A stretch of DNA of 64,000 nucleotides. It comes from Camillea tinctor. Lineage: Eukaryota > Ascomycota > Sordariomycetes > Xylariales > Xylariaceae. Made by a program: the position numbers and the translations under genes. The number at the start of each line of letters is the position of its first letter. The first letter of the stretch is position 1. The notes under the pieces are model-generated. The model made no database searches. It was not told the DNA's origin and saw only the letters and a program-made list of their open reading frames with translations. Positions 42,663 through 55,700 of this stretch are shown here, in pieces. The stretch lies in contig MU394071.1 in the NCBI GenBank assembly GCA_022578605.1, forward strand, positions 434,001 to 498,000, written 5' to 3'.

Positions 42663-43827
42663 TCATTTCAAGAGCGCAACCGTGCCCATGCCCCCCGCGA
42701 ACATCGCCGCAATCGTCACAAAGCTCGACACCGAGAGCAGCGACATCCCGCTGATCCCGTGTCCGGACGTGCAACCCCCCGCCATCCTCGACCCCAGCGC
42801 AATCAGAGCGCCGCCCACGAGCGGCTTCACCGCGCCAGCCGCCGCCGCCGCCGTCTGAGGGGGCATAGCGAACGAGACCCCCAGGGCCCCGGCCATCATG
42901 CCCGCGACGAGGACCAGCGCGCTGCGCGAGGTGGGCTTGCCGCGCCCCAGCACCCACCACGCCACGTAGTCGCCCAGCTCCTCGAACGACGTCGACGTGC
43001 CCAGCAGCGAGCCCCGCGTGACGATCGACACCAGCTGCGCGCCGGCGACCAGCAAACCCCCCGTGACCGGGTCGACCAGGGCGCCGGTGGTCTTCTTCGC
43101 GAGCCCGAGGAGCGACACCGCGGCGACGGCGGCGGCGAACGCGGTCTCGATGAGGGCGAGGGCGGGGAGCGAGGACTGGGTCCCGAGGAGGTCGGGCACG
43201 CTGAGGATGGTGGTGGTGGTGGATTCGCCCTTGTTGTTGTTGCTCGGGTGTGTTTTCTTCTGGCGCGAGGCGCGCGCTTGTTTGCGTCGCTGGATGGCGT
43301 CCCGGAGGACGCCGGACCAGATAACGCCACCGAGCATAGCGCCGCCGAGCGTGTAGAGCCCCGAACGTACGCTGCTGCCGACTTGTGCGAATACGGTCCC
43401 TGAGCAGGCACCGGCGAGGGCCATGCCTACGCCCTGGAAGAGCCCGCCGATGATGTTGCCGTCGAGCGAGGTGGGTAGGATGCCGAGGGAGGAGTAGCTC
43501 CGGGGTTTCATGTTAATGTAGCCCAGATGTCGGGATATAGTGACGATGAGCCTGGGGGGAGGGAGTGGTTAGTTTCTAGTATTAGTTAAGCTCAAGTCTC
43601 GTCGACTAGGAAAGCCTTCGTCTCCGGTCACATGGGGGAAACGCAAAGTGAAGGTGAAATGAAATATACTAGGGTACTGACATGCTCGTTCCGGACGCTG
43701 TCAGGAATGTCTGTATCATGTGCCAGTTCTCCAGCTCTAGCTGCGCGATAATCACATCTGGCTGGTAGATACCTGCTGCTGCTAGGGCAGCGCCGAAGCT
43801 AGCTCCCGTCACGAAAGCTCCCGCCAT
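42663..43827 (-). CDS. YeeE/YedE-type sulfur-compound transporter
   Basis: Polytopic membrane protein of the YeeE/YedE (DUF395) family, bacterial members of which import thiosulfate. Two exons, 43827-43682 and 43551-42663, with a 129-nt intron in phase 2; 344 residues. The start MAGAFVTGASFGAALAAAGIYQP is the first helix. Two half-repeats each contain a signature loop: GACSGTVFAQVGSSVRSG in the first and GGCTSGHGISG in the second, both with the conserved Cys used for substrate handling in TsuA-like proteins. A Lys/Asn-rich loop (RRKQARASRQKKTHPSNNNKG) separates the halves. Intact. Fungal members are known but the family is mainly prokaryotic, so ancient transfer is possible. Confidence 0.9.
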
Positions 43828-46800
43828 ACTGTATTATCCCTTCAAGATGAAGATTTGTTATATGAATAGGTAATATGTAAGAGGAGACCTAGAGGAAAGG
43901 GTCTTGAGGGAATATCGATGGACCGATTCGAAAAGGGGAGGGAGATGATATATATTTAACATCAGTAAGTCATAGTCTAGTCATAATAACAAAAGCGCCC
44001 TAGCTCATCCGGGTAGTTCGGTCCCTTCTCTTCGTTCTTTCACTACCATGCATCTTTCGAAACGGGAGGGAGGACATCGATTCCTTTATATAGCCTATCT
44101 ATCTAGTGTGAATGGTGGCGATGGAAAGAAAGACCCGCAACTTTTCGTCGCTTTAGATTGCTTAGGTTTAGCTAGCGTCGGGGGGTCGTTCAGAAAGAAG
44201 GATCCACGCATTCCCCGGACATAGACCGTCTCGAAAGGTCGGCGATGTTTTTTCTTCCCACCTCGACATCATGATCGCATCTTATCGACCGGGAGGGGTC
44301 CCTGATTATGTAGGCAAATATACACCATCTCCCCCCTTCCCTTTTCTACGAGTCGGTTGGCGTGCTTGCGACGAGTGGAGTTTTATCTGCAAACCTTGCC
44401 CTATACCCAAGCTAGGGGTCCCCGTATAGCCGAGAAGAGTAACCTTCCCTCCGGGTTCTTCCATCGAGCCCCTACCACTACCTAGGTAATCCACCGGGGC
44501 GGGATGGGATGAGATAGGAGTGGGACGACCCAAGACATGGGAATGAACGGACGGGGGCAGTGGACGCGGGGAACAGACGAAGAAGAAATATTTTTAATGC
44601 ATGACCCATACCATACCCACTTACATCGTCAGCGGGCATCTAGATCTTTTCCATACATAACGTTTGTTGTCTACCTACCACGACATGATCCATCATTGTT
44701 CGTTTCGTGGCACTGATATGCCCATTTGGCAAGAGCTGGCGGTACACAACTTGGTATTGCTTCGCTATCATTTCCCTCCTTCGGGGATATCAAAATCATC
44801 TTATTGGATATTTGCTCGGGGATGGAGGCAGGAGAAGATATAGATCCATGTATGTAATGTAATTTGATGTTATTCTGCTCTGTTTTGATTTAATCGCTTT
44901 TGTCTGTCAAATTTTGAAACAAGCCAAGGACCGCGCGTGTGCATATGTGCATGTATATATATATATAGTTGTATATAATATCTGCATATGTAGGTGTGCA
45001 TGTTTGTGTATAAATATATGATGTATGGTCCTTCTTAGGTTTAGTAATATACCCAGAAAGAAAAGTGAACGGCGACCATTATTTTTAGGGGGGTCTTAAG
45101 GTTCGATCCACCCCTGACTCGGGGAATTCCCACATGTATGTACGTACACACGTGCCGATCCTTGTACTACCAAACCGGACTATATACCTACATATCATGG
45201 GAAAGCCTAGGCATCTAACACTAGTCTATAATGAGTTGGAGGGAATAATAGAGTGAATAAGAAAAAGCAATGGGAAAATAAAGTTGGATAAGTTGTTGTG
45301 TTTCCGTCCCTTTTTAATACTACTTGACGGGTTTGGGGTTAGTTGTATGCAATTGGAGACTTGAGATTTTTGATGACAAGACGTTAGAATAATAACGTCA
45401 ATACATAATTAGCTGATAGTAAAAATAATCAGTGCTACTGCGTATACCAGATATGCAAGATGAGCTGTTCTCTACATATTTTGTTGTTATTTTCTTTTTT
45501 TTCCTCCTTTTGCTTTGGTCTGTTGCCACTTTCGTCTTCCCCGATAAGTGTGATGTACGTGCTTTCACGCACGTACCAGATCCCGAAGCGCAATCCTCAT
45601 CGGCCTGGGCGTTCCTATTTCTTGATTTGTAATGTTCTGTGCAAGGCATAAGACACTACATGGTAGGCAGAGATATATAGTTATGACGGGATGTTTGTTT
45701 TCTCTTACATAGATAAGTAGGTACCTATTCAACTAGAAATCCGTTTGATCTAAATATAGGGGTACATATGCTGTATGTCGATGTACATTTACATTTGGAA
45801 GGAGATACCTATTATAACCATATGAAGAGAGGAAGTATTTACCTATTTCTATAAATCAGTATGATTTCACTGCATTCTGGTTGGCTGTTGGGAGAGACGA
45901 AATATAACTTACATAACATAGTTGAGGTAGGCCCGTGATTACAGTTAAACTTGCTATGCTAGCTACTACAATACTGAATGTATAAATAGGGAAAGCATCA
46001 TTTGTTTTAGAAAAGAAATAGAAGGGGAGAGGTGGCTATAATATGATCACCCACCGACTAGGTATTTTTAGAACTCACCAAACAAGTTATAGACTGTGTT
46101 CTAATAATGCTGGGAATATATATTTAGACTTCCCGACTCAACGGAATCCGGGTCAGCCTTTCAATGTCTTATCTTTCTGATCTTCGCAAATCGTGTTCCT
46201 TTTTTCTCCCTTGTCTTAGGTCGCTGGGTCCAATGCCTCCTCGTATAGCCTAACTACGCTACGTGCCGGTAGTGGTAGTGCTAGTAGTCCGTGTAGTAGA
46301 TTGTACTTCGACTGGCCTGGTTTCAGGTTGGAGATCACTAATCTACCGCCTCGTAAATTCTTCACTGCTCTAGCCATATGGGGGTATCTACTAGGTTAAT
46401 GGAATGTTAATATATATCTTAGATGCTTCAGTGGTAGGTAGTGAACCGATCTAATGTTCCTAGATAGCTAGAATCTATGATCGCGAACATGACGCAATCT
46501 TGAGCTGATATATTCTTATTTTGACACGGAAGATATAGATCACAGAATACAGGATGTGAGATATGCATAAGTTAAAACAGTCCTGGATATCAACTAAGAC
46601 AGTCCTAACCTAGACGAAGGTGTTTTAACTTAAGTGCTGGCAGTAGTAAAACAAACTATACCAATCTGGATTACAACATTTAAAAAGCTGGCACCGAATA
46701 CATGGATAACTACGTCATATTATAACGAATCCGTGATAAAAACATTAGAGGAAGTATAGATAATTAATATAACTCGTCTAGGTCACCTAAGTATCTATCA

Positions 46801-47463
46801 TTTTTATAGAACTGATTGCTTTTATTCGATTTTTCTCTTTATCTTGTAGGACATACAAATCCATTGGCCCGGCCTACATGGACATAGCTCTTATACCAGA
46901 TCTAATTTATAGTGAAGTACCTATACACAAAGCCGAGGCTCGGTTCCCCAAAACTGTGGGGTGAGCAGCAAAGCTTCCCACCTTGAACGCGGGGATAGGC
47001 GGGCGGGTGGACCAAAACACGAGCTATGCATGTGCATACAGGGGATGCTAAGGTCGATTGCAAGGTAGAGGGGCCGAAAATGGATTCATGTCCCGAACGC
47101 TGCAGCTTTGTATTATTCATCCACAAACGACAACCGACAACCCCTCGTTATAATTTATTTATTTGCCTTGCTGCTGCTTGGCCGCTATATCATTTCCCAG
47201 AGACTTATCTGCATACCTGACATACCTACTTAACTTGGGTAAAATAGTTCTACCGACAGTATTATAAAATAACGAAAGGATAACATAAATAAGGGAAAAG
47301 GGAAAAGAAAAGAAAAGAAAAGCTTATACGTATAAGTTGAAAAAGCGACTCTATATAATAGAGTGCTGTTTTATCAGTACCTACCTAATTCACCTAAGCC
47401 CCCCCCCTTTTCACACACAATCTTTTACTTTACCCCTATATTCCTTCAACCACCTAATAAACC
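43828..47463. other. 3.6-kb gene-free spacer
   Basis: No frame with a coding signature. It contains a TACCTAGGTA palindrome (44479-44488), TA-rich runs near 44955-44970, and a GGTTCGATCC B-box-like word (45100-45109) without a fitting tRNA. An AAAAG repeat (near 47295-47321) lies before the next gene. Confidence 0.55.
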
Positions 47464-48826
47464 ATGTCGCGCGTTCTCACGATCAAAAAGATCGACGGCA
47501 AGCCCGGCCAGGTCTACTACCCGTAAGTCCAGTCTACCAGATATCTCCCCTCCCCCTTTTTTCCATCCTCCCAATCGCAAAAACACCCCCTTTTCATCCC
47601 ATTCCTACACAAAATCTAACACCCCCCCAGCCTCGAACTAACCACACACCCCATCCCCTCCCCCGGCCCCGGCGAAGCCCTCGTGCGCATGCACACTGCC
47701 TCGCTGAACCACCGCGACCTGTTCATCCGGCAGCACCTGTACCCGGGGATATCCTTCACGCAGCCGCTCCTAGCCGACGGGTGCGGGACCATCGTGTCCA
47801 TCAACCCCTCCCCCTCCCCCTCGCCTTCCTTCACAGTAGGCCAGCGCGTGCTCCCGACGCCCTGCCGCAACTGGCGGGCCTCGCCGCTGGGTCCGGAATC
47901 CCCGCACCTCTTCGCCGCGGTCGGCGCCTCGGCGGGCCACGCTGCGGGGACCGGGTGCGCGCAGGACTACGCGGTGGTCGCGCTGTCGGAGCTGGAAGCG
48001 TGCCCGCCGCACCTGAGCGACGCGGAGGCCGCGGCGCTGCCGCTGGTGGGGCTGACCGCGTGGCGGGCTGTGGTGACGAAGACGCGGGGTCTGGACGAAG
48101 CGGGCGGGGGCGCGGTGGGGGCCGGGGCCAACGTGCTGGTCACGGGGATCGGCGGGGGCGTGGCGCTGGCGGCGCTGCAGTTTGCGGTTGCGCGCGGGTG
48201 CCGTGCGTACGTGACGAGCTCGTCGGGGGAGAAGCTGGGGCGGGCGAGGGGGGAGCTGGGGGCGAGTGGTGGGGTGGTGAGTTTTTCCTTCTCCCCTTTT
48301 CCCCTTATTTTTTCAGGTCTCTCCCTTCCTTAAATCTTCCACCCCCTACTAACTTCCCACCCCCTTTTAGTCCTACCGCGACCCCTCCTGGGACCGCACC
48401 CTGCTCTCGCAGCTGCCCCCCTCGCGCCCCTACTTCGACGCTATCATCGACGGCGCGGGGGGTGATATCATGGCCCGGGCGGTGCGTCTCCTGCGTCCCG
48501 GCGGCGCCGTGATATGCTATGGGATGACGGTGGGCCCGCGCATGGACTGGGCCATGCCAGCGGTGATGCGCAACCTGGAGCTGCGGGGCACGACGATGGG
48601 TTCGCGGGCCGAGTTCCGCGATATGGTCGAGTTTGTGCGGGAGAAGCGGATCCGGCCCGTGGTCAGCCGCGTGGTGGAGGACGGGCTGGCCCACTTGGAT
48701 GCCGTCGATGGGCTGTTCGAGGATATGCGCGAGGGCAGGCAGTTCGGCAAGCTGGTTATTGAGATTTTGCCTAGGGGGGGCGAGGAGAAGGAGAAGGAGG
48801 TGGGTGGGATGGATGCTAAGTTGTAA
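47464..48826 (+). CDS. MDR-family quinone oxidoreductase / alcohol dehydrogenase-like
   Basis: NAD(P)H-dependent oxidoreductase of the medium-chain dehydrogenase superfamily. Three exons, 47464-47522, 47631-48276, 48371-48826, with introns of 108 and 94 nt; 386 residues. GroES-like N-domain: ALVRMHTASLNHRDLFIRQ, QPLLADGCGTIVSI. Nucleotide-binding domain: AAALPLVGLTAWRAVV, VLVTGIGGGVALAALQFA. C-terminal part: YFDAIIDGAGGDIMARAVRLLRPGGAVICYG. The structural-zinc Cys cluster and the catalytic GHE motif are missing, so it is the zinc-independent type. An oddity is a PSPSPSPSF insert near residue 84, encoded by CCCTCC repeats. Substrate unknown. Extremely GC-rich coding sequence. Confidence 0.9.
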
Positions 48827-49590
48827 ACGGGTCAGACATAAAAGGGAAGTGAAAAGGTTATCATGTTAACAAAAAACTTTTACTTCAGACATAGAAAAGG
48901 GGGGATGTGCTCAACCATTTACCGACATATACGCATGTATATGTAAAGAAAAATACAAAACGGTAACTATCATTTTACCTATCGAAATCGGATGGCTTTC
49001 TTCCAGCTAGTAGTCAGCTTAGGTACTTAGGTATCCTGCATGCAATAAGGTATCCTTGACTCTTAAGGTAGAGAGTCTGAATCCCATTTCAAGTTCTTCC
49101 TGAAGGTAAAGCATTGCAATATTGAACCAGTCAAATTTCTTCCAATTTCTTCAATTCCGGCAGGCAAATCCTTATCTGCCAGCCACACCGTGATAAATTG
49201 CTTGCCTGGAGTTATCCCTAGATACCAAAAAAGCTCTCCGCCGGGTTTTATAGTACATGAGATAATGACAATGTTTTTTTTCCCCTTTCCTGTTCCCGCC
49301 TCGACTTGTGGTTTTTCCCTTGGCAATCATGCCACCAAGCCGATGGTCTCGAAAGAGAAAAAAAAAGTAAAGACAAAAAGATATGAAGGGAATTCTCTGC
49401 CTGACCCTTGACTCGACCATAAAATGCCTATCTTTCCCTATGGTCTAGGCTCTATTCCTATCAAACACACGTTTGAAAATCCTCTCGCCTAACGCCAGCC
49501 GACCGCCTATCCCATCGTCATTGGTGCAGTTTAAACCCAAGTCACGGTGATGCATAAAGGGGAGTGCCAAGAAATTTGATCATCTTAGTC
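48827..49590. other. Intergenic, convergent 3' ends
   Basis: No gene seen; frames at 49063-49420 lack coding signature. Confidence 0.6.
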
Positions 49591-52500
49591 TCACGACTCG
49601 TCATCTAACCGATTTTCGGCCGGTGCGTTACCGGTCTTGACGTTCGAAGAAAGACTAATAGCAATCTTCTTGGGGCCGGCCCCAGCTTCCCTGGCGTTGG
49701 AAAAGGGTTTTCTCTTACGGAGCACGCCAGAAGTACTCGAACTATTAGAACTGGCCGAAGTGCTATTCCGACGCTTGTGTTGGACCAACTTGCCCAAATC
49801 GTCTTCTTCGTCTTCTTCACGTCGACGTTTTTCGGATAGGCGTTCTGGTGGTTGTCCAGCGTCAGTAGGGTTATCCTCCGACTTCTTCGTGACACTATCC
49901 GGCTTTTCTTCGTCTGCTGAGATTGCCGCCGCTTCGACGTTCTCATCCCCGTCCTCGTCGGAAGCATAATCGACAAGCAATTTAGAGCCCGGTGAAGATC
50001 CATTGGCGGATGACGGTCGGTCGCCAGACTTTCCTTGCAACTCATCTTCATCATCAGATGTATTCCAGTACTCCTCTTCGGCCTGGTCCATGGATAGATG
50101 CTCCATTAACCCCGTCCTCGTGTTGATGTTTGCTCTCCTCCGATTAACGTCCTCGTCTACCTCCAAGAAAAAGTCCATATTTGCGGTAAATCCCCCTGTT
50201 TGGTCGTATCGGACGATGAAGGTGCGGAAAAGGTCCATGGAGGCTAGACTCTGTACTTTGTCCCGGTAATTCTCGATTATATGCTTCTCAAGATCCTTGA
50301 TGTTCTCCCTCTTAATAAACTCGAAGAATTCCAGACATGCAGAACTCAGCAGGTTGTCTCGCGGCAAAGTCTGGATCAGAACGTCGAGTATCGGTCCAAT
50401 GACCTTCTTCTCCGATATGTGTTTGGCGTAAAACTCGTCCTGGAGCCCGACAAGTTGACGGATGAAACGAATAGCAACTATAGGAAAAAAAAAAGAATTA
50501 GTGGTGGTGAGGGGCCTGGGATTTAGTTAACTTACTGAGCTTCAAGAACTTCTCAGGGCAGTGCAGAAGCTGCCCGATACGCGGAACAATATTATTGCTC
50601 AAGACGAAGAACTTGCTTCGGTGGTGATGTTGCCGGATGAAGAAGCAAAGAATCTCGATCAGATAGGTAAACATAGACGCCTGCTTTACAGTAAATTCCA
50701 TGTCGGTTCGGCCTTCCAATTCGATGAGGGGTTGAAATAACTTGACAGCTGAGTTTTCGTAGAAAAGGGATAAGAACTGGTCTTGCTGGGGATCTGCGTT
50801 CGGTGGCAATCTAGATGCTGCGCGGGCTGCATACTCGCCATTTGCCTTCGCAAAGGCTTCGGCCTGCGGTGGGGGGCCCTGGTCGAGGAGGACCTTTAAA
50901 GCATCGGATATCTGAGACTTGACTCCTAAATCGACCTCGACAAGCAAAAGATCGATCAGAGTATCGGTAAGAGGCGACTGCTTCTCGTGAATCTGTCGGT
51001 ATATAGTCTGTCGGATCATCTGGGGATCGTGGTCAATCATGGAAACTAATATATCGGTTGCGCCCACTCGCACGGCCACATCTGGATGCTTAAGGCCGAA
51101 GTTAATGACCTGGAGCAGGCCATGAGCGATGAAATTGTTGTACAGCGTCTGCCGAGCTGGAGGCTGGAGGTTCTTAGCAATGGCACAACATTGCTGTATG
51201 AAGAGAACGCCCTCCTTCTTCCGTCTCGTATCTTGCTGGCCAGGTTTGAATATGGTAAAAAGCTCGTTGAGGAAAGTCGCGTTGGCCTGCAGGTGCTGCA
51301 CGATGTCAACTTGGTTGAAAAAGATAAGCGAGTTGAGGACCGAGAAAGTATTATCGTCTAGAATACGCGCCAACACAACATCTTTCAGGTACTGTAGTCG
51401 ATAGGTCTGGTGGATCTTTCGCAGAATCTGGCCGTCCTCGATGCGCACAACTTCCTTGTAGCGACCTTCGCCTTCTAACCATTGACGATGGTTGGCCTTG
51501 TGGCTAGGAAAATCCGGATCGTACTCGAGAGCACCAACGACGCCAATCACGCATTCGTCCGATACAGCATGCTCTATAATGCTGGTGTCGTTGAGGAGGA
51601 TGATGATCTTGATAATGTTACAGAGGCGGTGTAGGTCCTGGAGGCTTTCGAGATCCTCGGCATCGGTGACAATAGGGATAAGCTTATCGATGTAATTCTC
51701 GGTCAAGACATATTTGGTGAGGGCATCACGGCCAGCAGCACTTCCGCTCATCAGGCGCATTTGCGATTCGATCTCGTGGAGGTTGGCAATCGAGGCTGGC
51801 GGCAGCGATATCGGGTTGGGCATGTCCATACCAAGATCATCGGACACGCTGTCGTCTACGTGCAGGGTAGATCAGTAAAGTGTCAGGAGGCGAAGAATGG
51901 GTTTGCGCGGCTTACCAGGCGCGTTTGCGGCATGATACTGTTGTTGTACGCCATTAACGAACTTCCTGTGTGATCTATTAGTTCTGGTCTTGGTGATATG
52001 TAACTGATATGTAACTCGAGCGGGAGAAGATGCGAGAGGTGCGAGGTGGGAGGGTGAGGTAAAACAAATGCGCGTACCATATCATGGCACAACCCTCGGC
52101 TTCTTGGAAGCTAAGAGCCATATCGACACCGGTGCTGGGCTCAGTCCATACTATGAGGGTTTCTAAAGACAATGGTTAGTTAGTTAGCCAGCTATAGCTA
52201 CTAAGTAATAGGGGGTTCGCGCGGGCATCAACATACCCTGTTGTTTATGAAAACCATCTTCTTTACAGATTCGCGTTTCAAGCAAGACACGATCGGGCTG
52301 GTCCTCGGACTCGACAATAACTCGGGGGTCTCGCTGTTGGCCATCTTCGGACTGCGCAGACAAGAGACAGTTAGCATAGGGCGACACAGAAGATGCGACG
52401 CCTGATTTAGCGATTGGATCGGGCCGTGAACAGGGCGCGCCCGAGGTTACAAGGCTAGGTTAAGCAAGCGAAGCTTACAATAGTGAAGGCAACGGTACAG

Positions 52501-52724
52501 AAACCAGTGCCACGGTCGAACCAGTCGTTGTTACGAAGCTCGTAGACCTTAACTCGCTTCTTATCCGTCGACGGATGAGGCACGGACTGTGCCGCCATCG
52601 TCAACGGCTCGTCAGAATCGGTGTCAATAGCCAGGCGACTGTAATGGAGATCGGGAGCAAGGTCGAGGTGTTGCTGAAGGGATAATTCAGTATCGCTTTG
52701 CCTGAGAACGGTGATCGCAGCCAC
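49591..52724 (-). CDS. Protein phosphatase 4 regulatory subunit 3 (Psy2/SMEK type)
   Basis: Targeting subunit of PP4, acting in DNA-damage recovery and meiosis. Six exons: 52724-52479, 52351-52237, 52162-52078, 51965-51916, 51855-50536, 50477-49591; all junctions are GT..AG and in phase, giving 900 residues. The N-terminal EVH1/PH-like domain is built from exons 1-4 (KKRVKVYELRNNDWFDRGTGFCTVAF, DRVLLETRICKEDGF, TLIVWTEPSTGVDMALSFQEAEGC). The large HEAT/armadillo SMK-1 region fills exon 5 and part of exon 6 (NDTSIIEHAVSD, EYDPDFPSHKANHRQWLE, FMEF-like FFEFIKREN). The tail is acidic with basic clusters (EKRRREEDEEDD, RKRKPF) that may be nuclear signals. An ordinary single-copy housekeeping gene. 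Confidence 0.95.
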
Positions 52725-55700
52725 CTTTACTCAAAGTCGGCGCGCTAATTGAAGGCGCGCACGCGACGAAGTTAAAGAAGAAGAAAAAAGAGGATAGGCA
52801 AAGTAGGCTGCGAAGAGGGAGAGAGGGGAGGGGAAGGGGGGGTGAGGAGGCCACGAGCAGCGAACACACGAGAAGAAAAAAAATTTAAATAAAATAAAAT
52901 AAAATAACACACGATGGACCGAAAAGAGTGAGGACAAGGTCTCGCTGGTGATTATTTTTTTTTCTTTCTTTGGAATACGGGATATCTACTAGACGGTGTG
53001 TGGGATGAACTTGGATGGTTGAAAAAGGCTAAGATGGGGCTCTTGTGGCTCGTGTGGAGGAATGATAAGTGTAAGAGATGTGGAATGGGTAAAGATGAAT
53101 GAGTTGGTTGAGGCGAAAATGGAGGAGGACCGGCGAGTTTGCCTGACTGTCAGGGTGGTTCGGGCCATGGGCGGTGCATTTCGGTACTAAGTTACCTAAG
53201 TACTAAAAAAAGGTGGATCCCTTCATCCTAGTAATCAACTAATTTGAAAGTGGTCCGAGCGTTTTCTAAATTCTTTTTTTTTCGCTTTTTCCTTTTCTTA
53301 GCGCGTTCCCATCCCATTATTATCATGTTCCCACCTCTCGCTCTTCTCTTTTGGTTGTACATACACTACACTACACCCACTTGCCACGACAAGTTGTCTT
53401 CCTTCATTAATTTAATTTATTTCCCACTCAATTCATTCTTCCCAATTGTCGGGCATCTATCTGCTTAACCTAACCAACTTAACTTGAACTTCAGAGACTC
53501 TAAGTTCTTACATTAGGTACCTTGTCTTCAACAACTTTTCTACCCATTAACCCAGGTACATAGCTTATATACGGTGCTTACCTTAGGTATACTTAGTACC
53601 TAGGCACACTAACAAATACAATGAGTAAGGGATAAAATAAAAATAAAGCTCTGTCTAAAGATAAACTAACACCTTTTTTAAAATTAAAAATAGAATGACT
53701 AAAAAATAAATATCGAGACAATACCAATACATACTAGGTACTTACATACCTAACAATTGACCCCAACTCTCAATTCAATTCATTTTATACTCACACTTCT
53801 TTCTAACTCCGTGTACTCGATATAAGTCTCTTAAAGATCCCTCCCAAATCCCCTCCGGTACTAGGTACGGACTAAGGTTTAGGTAGGTATGTATGAATGG
53901 ATGGATGATGCATCAAGTGTGCTACCTACCTATTCTTTTTTTATTCCCCCCTCGTCTGCGTTGCGCGCCGATCTACTTTAAAAATCGACGTCACGTCACC
54001 CCACGGCTCTCGCGCAGTACCTCCTCAACTTACCGGGTACGTAGCGACTTAATGGAAACTTGTGGGTCCCGCCCGCCGTTCCCACATCTGGTTGGTACGT
54101 GCGCCCGCGACGGCGGACCACCAAATGTAGCATCTCTAACTTACATACATGTACACAACACGCCTACTTACATACCTAAAATACCTAGTATACCTGACAT
54201 AGCTACCTAACACATACCAACCTACTACATACTTACATGTAGTAGTAGGTTAGTGGTAATAGAGCTGCATATCTAGTAGTACCACGTAGTCACCTCCCTC
54301 CAATAACATCAGTCTCACCCTGCAAAAATGCCAATCTAATTACCAAATTTATCTCACTTCTATTCTCGTGCTCCGATACCCCGCGGTTTGCTCGCGTGAC
54401 GGGCCATGATAATACCTACCTACCTACGTAGTAGTAAGTTAGTTACGTTACTTAGGTGAACTAACTTGGGTTTTGCAACCCCTTGCTTACCCCCTCCCTT
54501 TTTCCAAACATGATAGCTATCCGCTTACGGAACATTGATTGACATTGAGTGTCCCAACCTAGTCAGCGTCACTTTAACCTAACCTAACCTACTAGCCAAT
54601 AAACAGACACAAGCTTTAGGATAGTATAGTCCGGGTCTAGACTTAGAAAAGCCGATAGACATGCTGGTATGTCTCACAAGGCTTAGCGCTTGGGATACAG
54701 AAAAATGCTTGAAACCTCCCCTCTAAAAGAGAAACCAAAAAAACCCTGTTACCTACAATGCCGAACCCACCGAGGATATTTCCTTGGTACTGCCGGTCGA
54801 GTACAAAGCAGGTAATATCTTGAGTGCCACCTGCACTAGTCTTCGTCACAGAAGCTGCTGCTGTATGGCCATTACCAAACATACGTGTGTAATAGCGCCC
54901 CTCGTGTTTCTAGTTGGCTACCGAGAGCATGGCTACCTGCTTCTACCCGTCTGAAGTATAGCTCTGTAGCATGGGAGCTCGGGCTCTGGCTCTGTCCACG
55001 TAGTCATGTGGTTTCTGCCGTGTGCAATGAGATCCCGCTGCACGCGTACCGGCTGGGAACATGGTGCAGTGGACGGGACGGGTCGAAATATCGATAAGCC
55101 GGAGGCGGTATGAATCCCATATCTATATTACTTCTCGACGGGATCGAAGGGTTGACCCGAAAACAGACCGTGGAATCCTAGTTGAAGTGTCCCTTTCTGA
55201 TATATCATATGAAGAAATTAATCCAATTTTTCTAGGTTAGTCATTATCACCAGTAGAATCTATAGGCTTACTGAGTGGCTTGATACATAAGTAGGAAAAA
55301 CCAGAGCTATAAGTGCATGCTACTGCAGTCGTTTTAAATACAGATAGGTAAGCACTTTGTTTAGCCATCCCGGCCCTGTGCTCTCATGTCTAGGTAAGCT
55401 CTCAAGGAGTTCTCACTTCCATTCTATGACCACCCTCGTACTCTTTGAGACACCACCACTTACACGCATAGTGGCAGCACTCTCACTGCTCCCCCAAAAA
55501 GTATGTTTCAGCATGCACCGCATAATATTATACGTCATAACTCACCTGAGTCTCCAAGACAAGATTCTCGAATTAGCGACTATTTCATATGTTCTACTAA
55601 GAATAATATACGGCTAGACCAACTCTACATCTTCTATACACACCTACGTAATGATTAGACAGCATTTATAGAGTAATATACCAATAACTTCTCTGCCGTT

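Noticed and set aside
42759..43403. 214-codon plus-strand frame opposite the YeeE-like gene
   Set aside because: Arg/His/Gly-rich composition shows it is a shadow of the sense frame.
45100..45109. GGTTCGATCC, tRNA B-box-like word
   Set aside because: No matching A box, acceptor stem or anticodon arm could be folded around it. A similar word near 42571 was rejected for the same reason.
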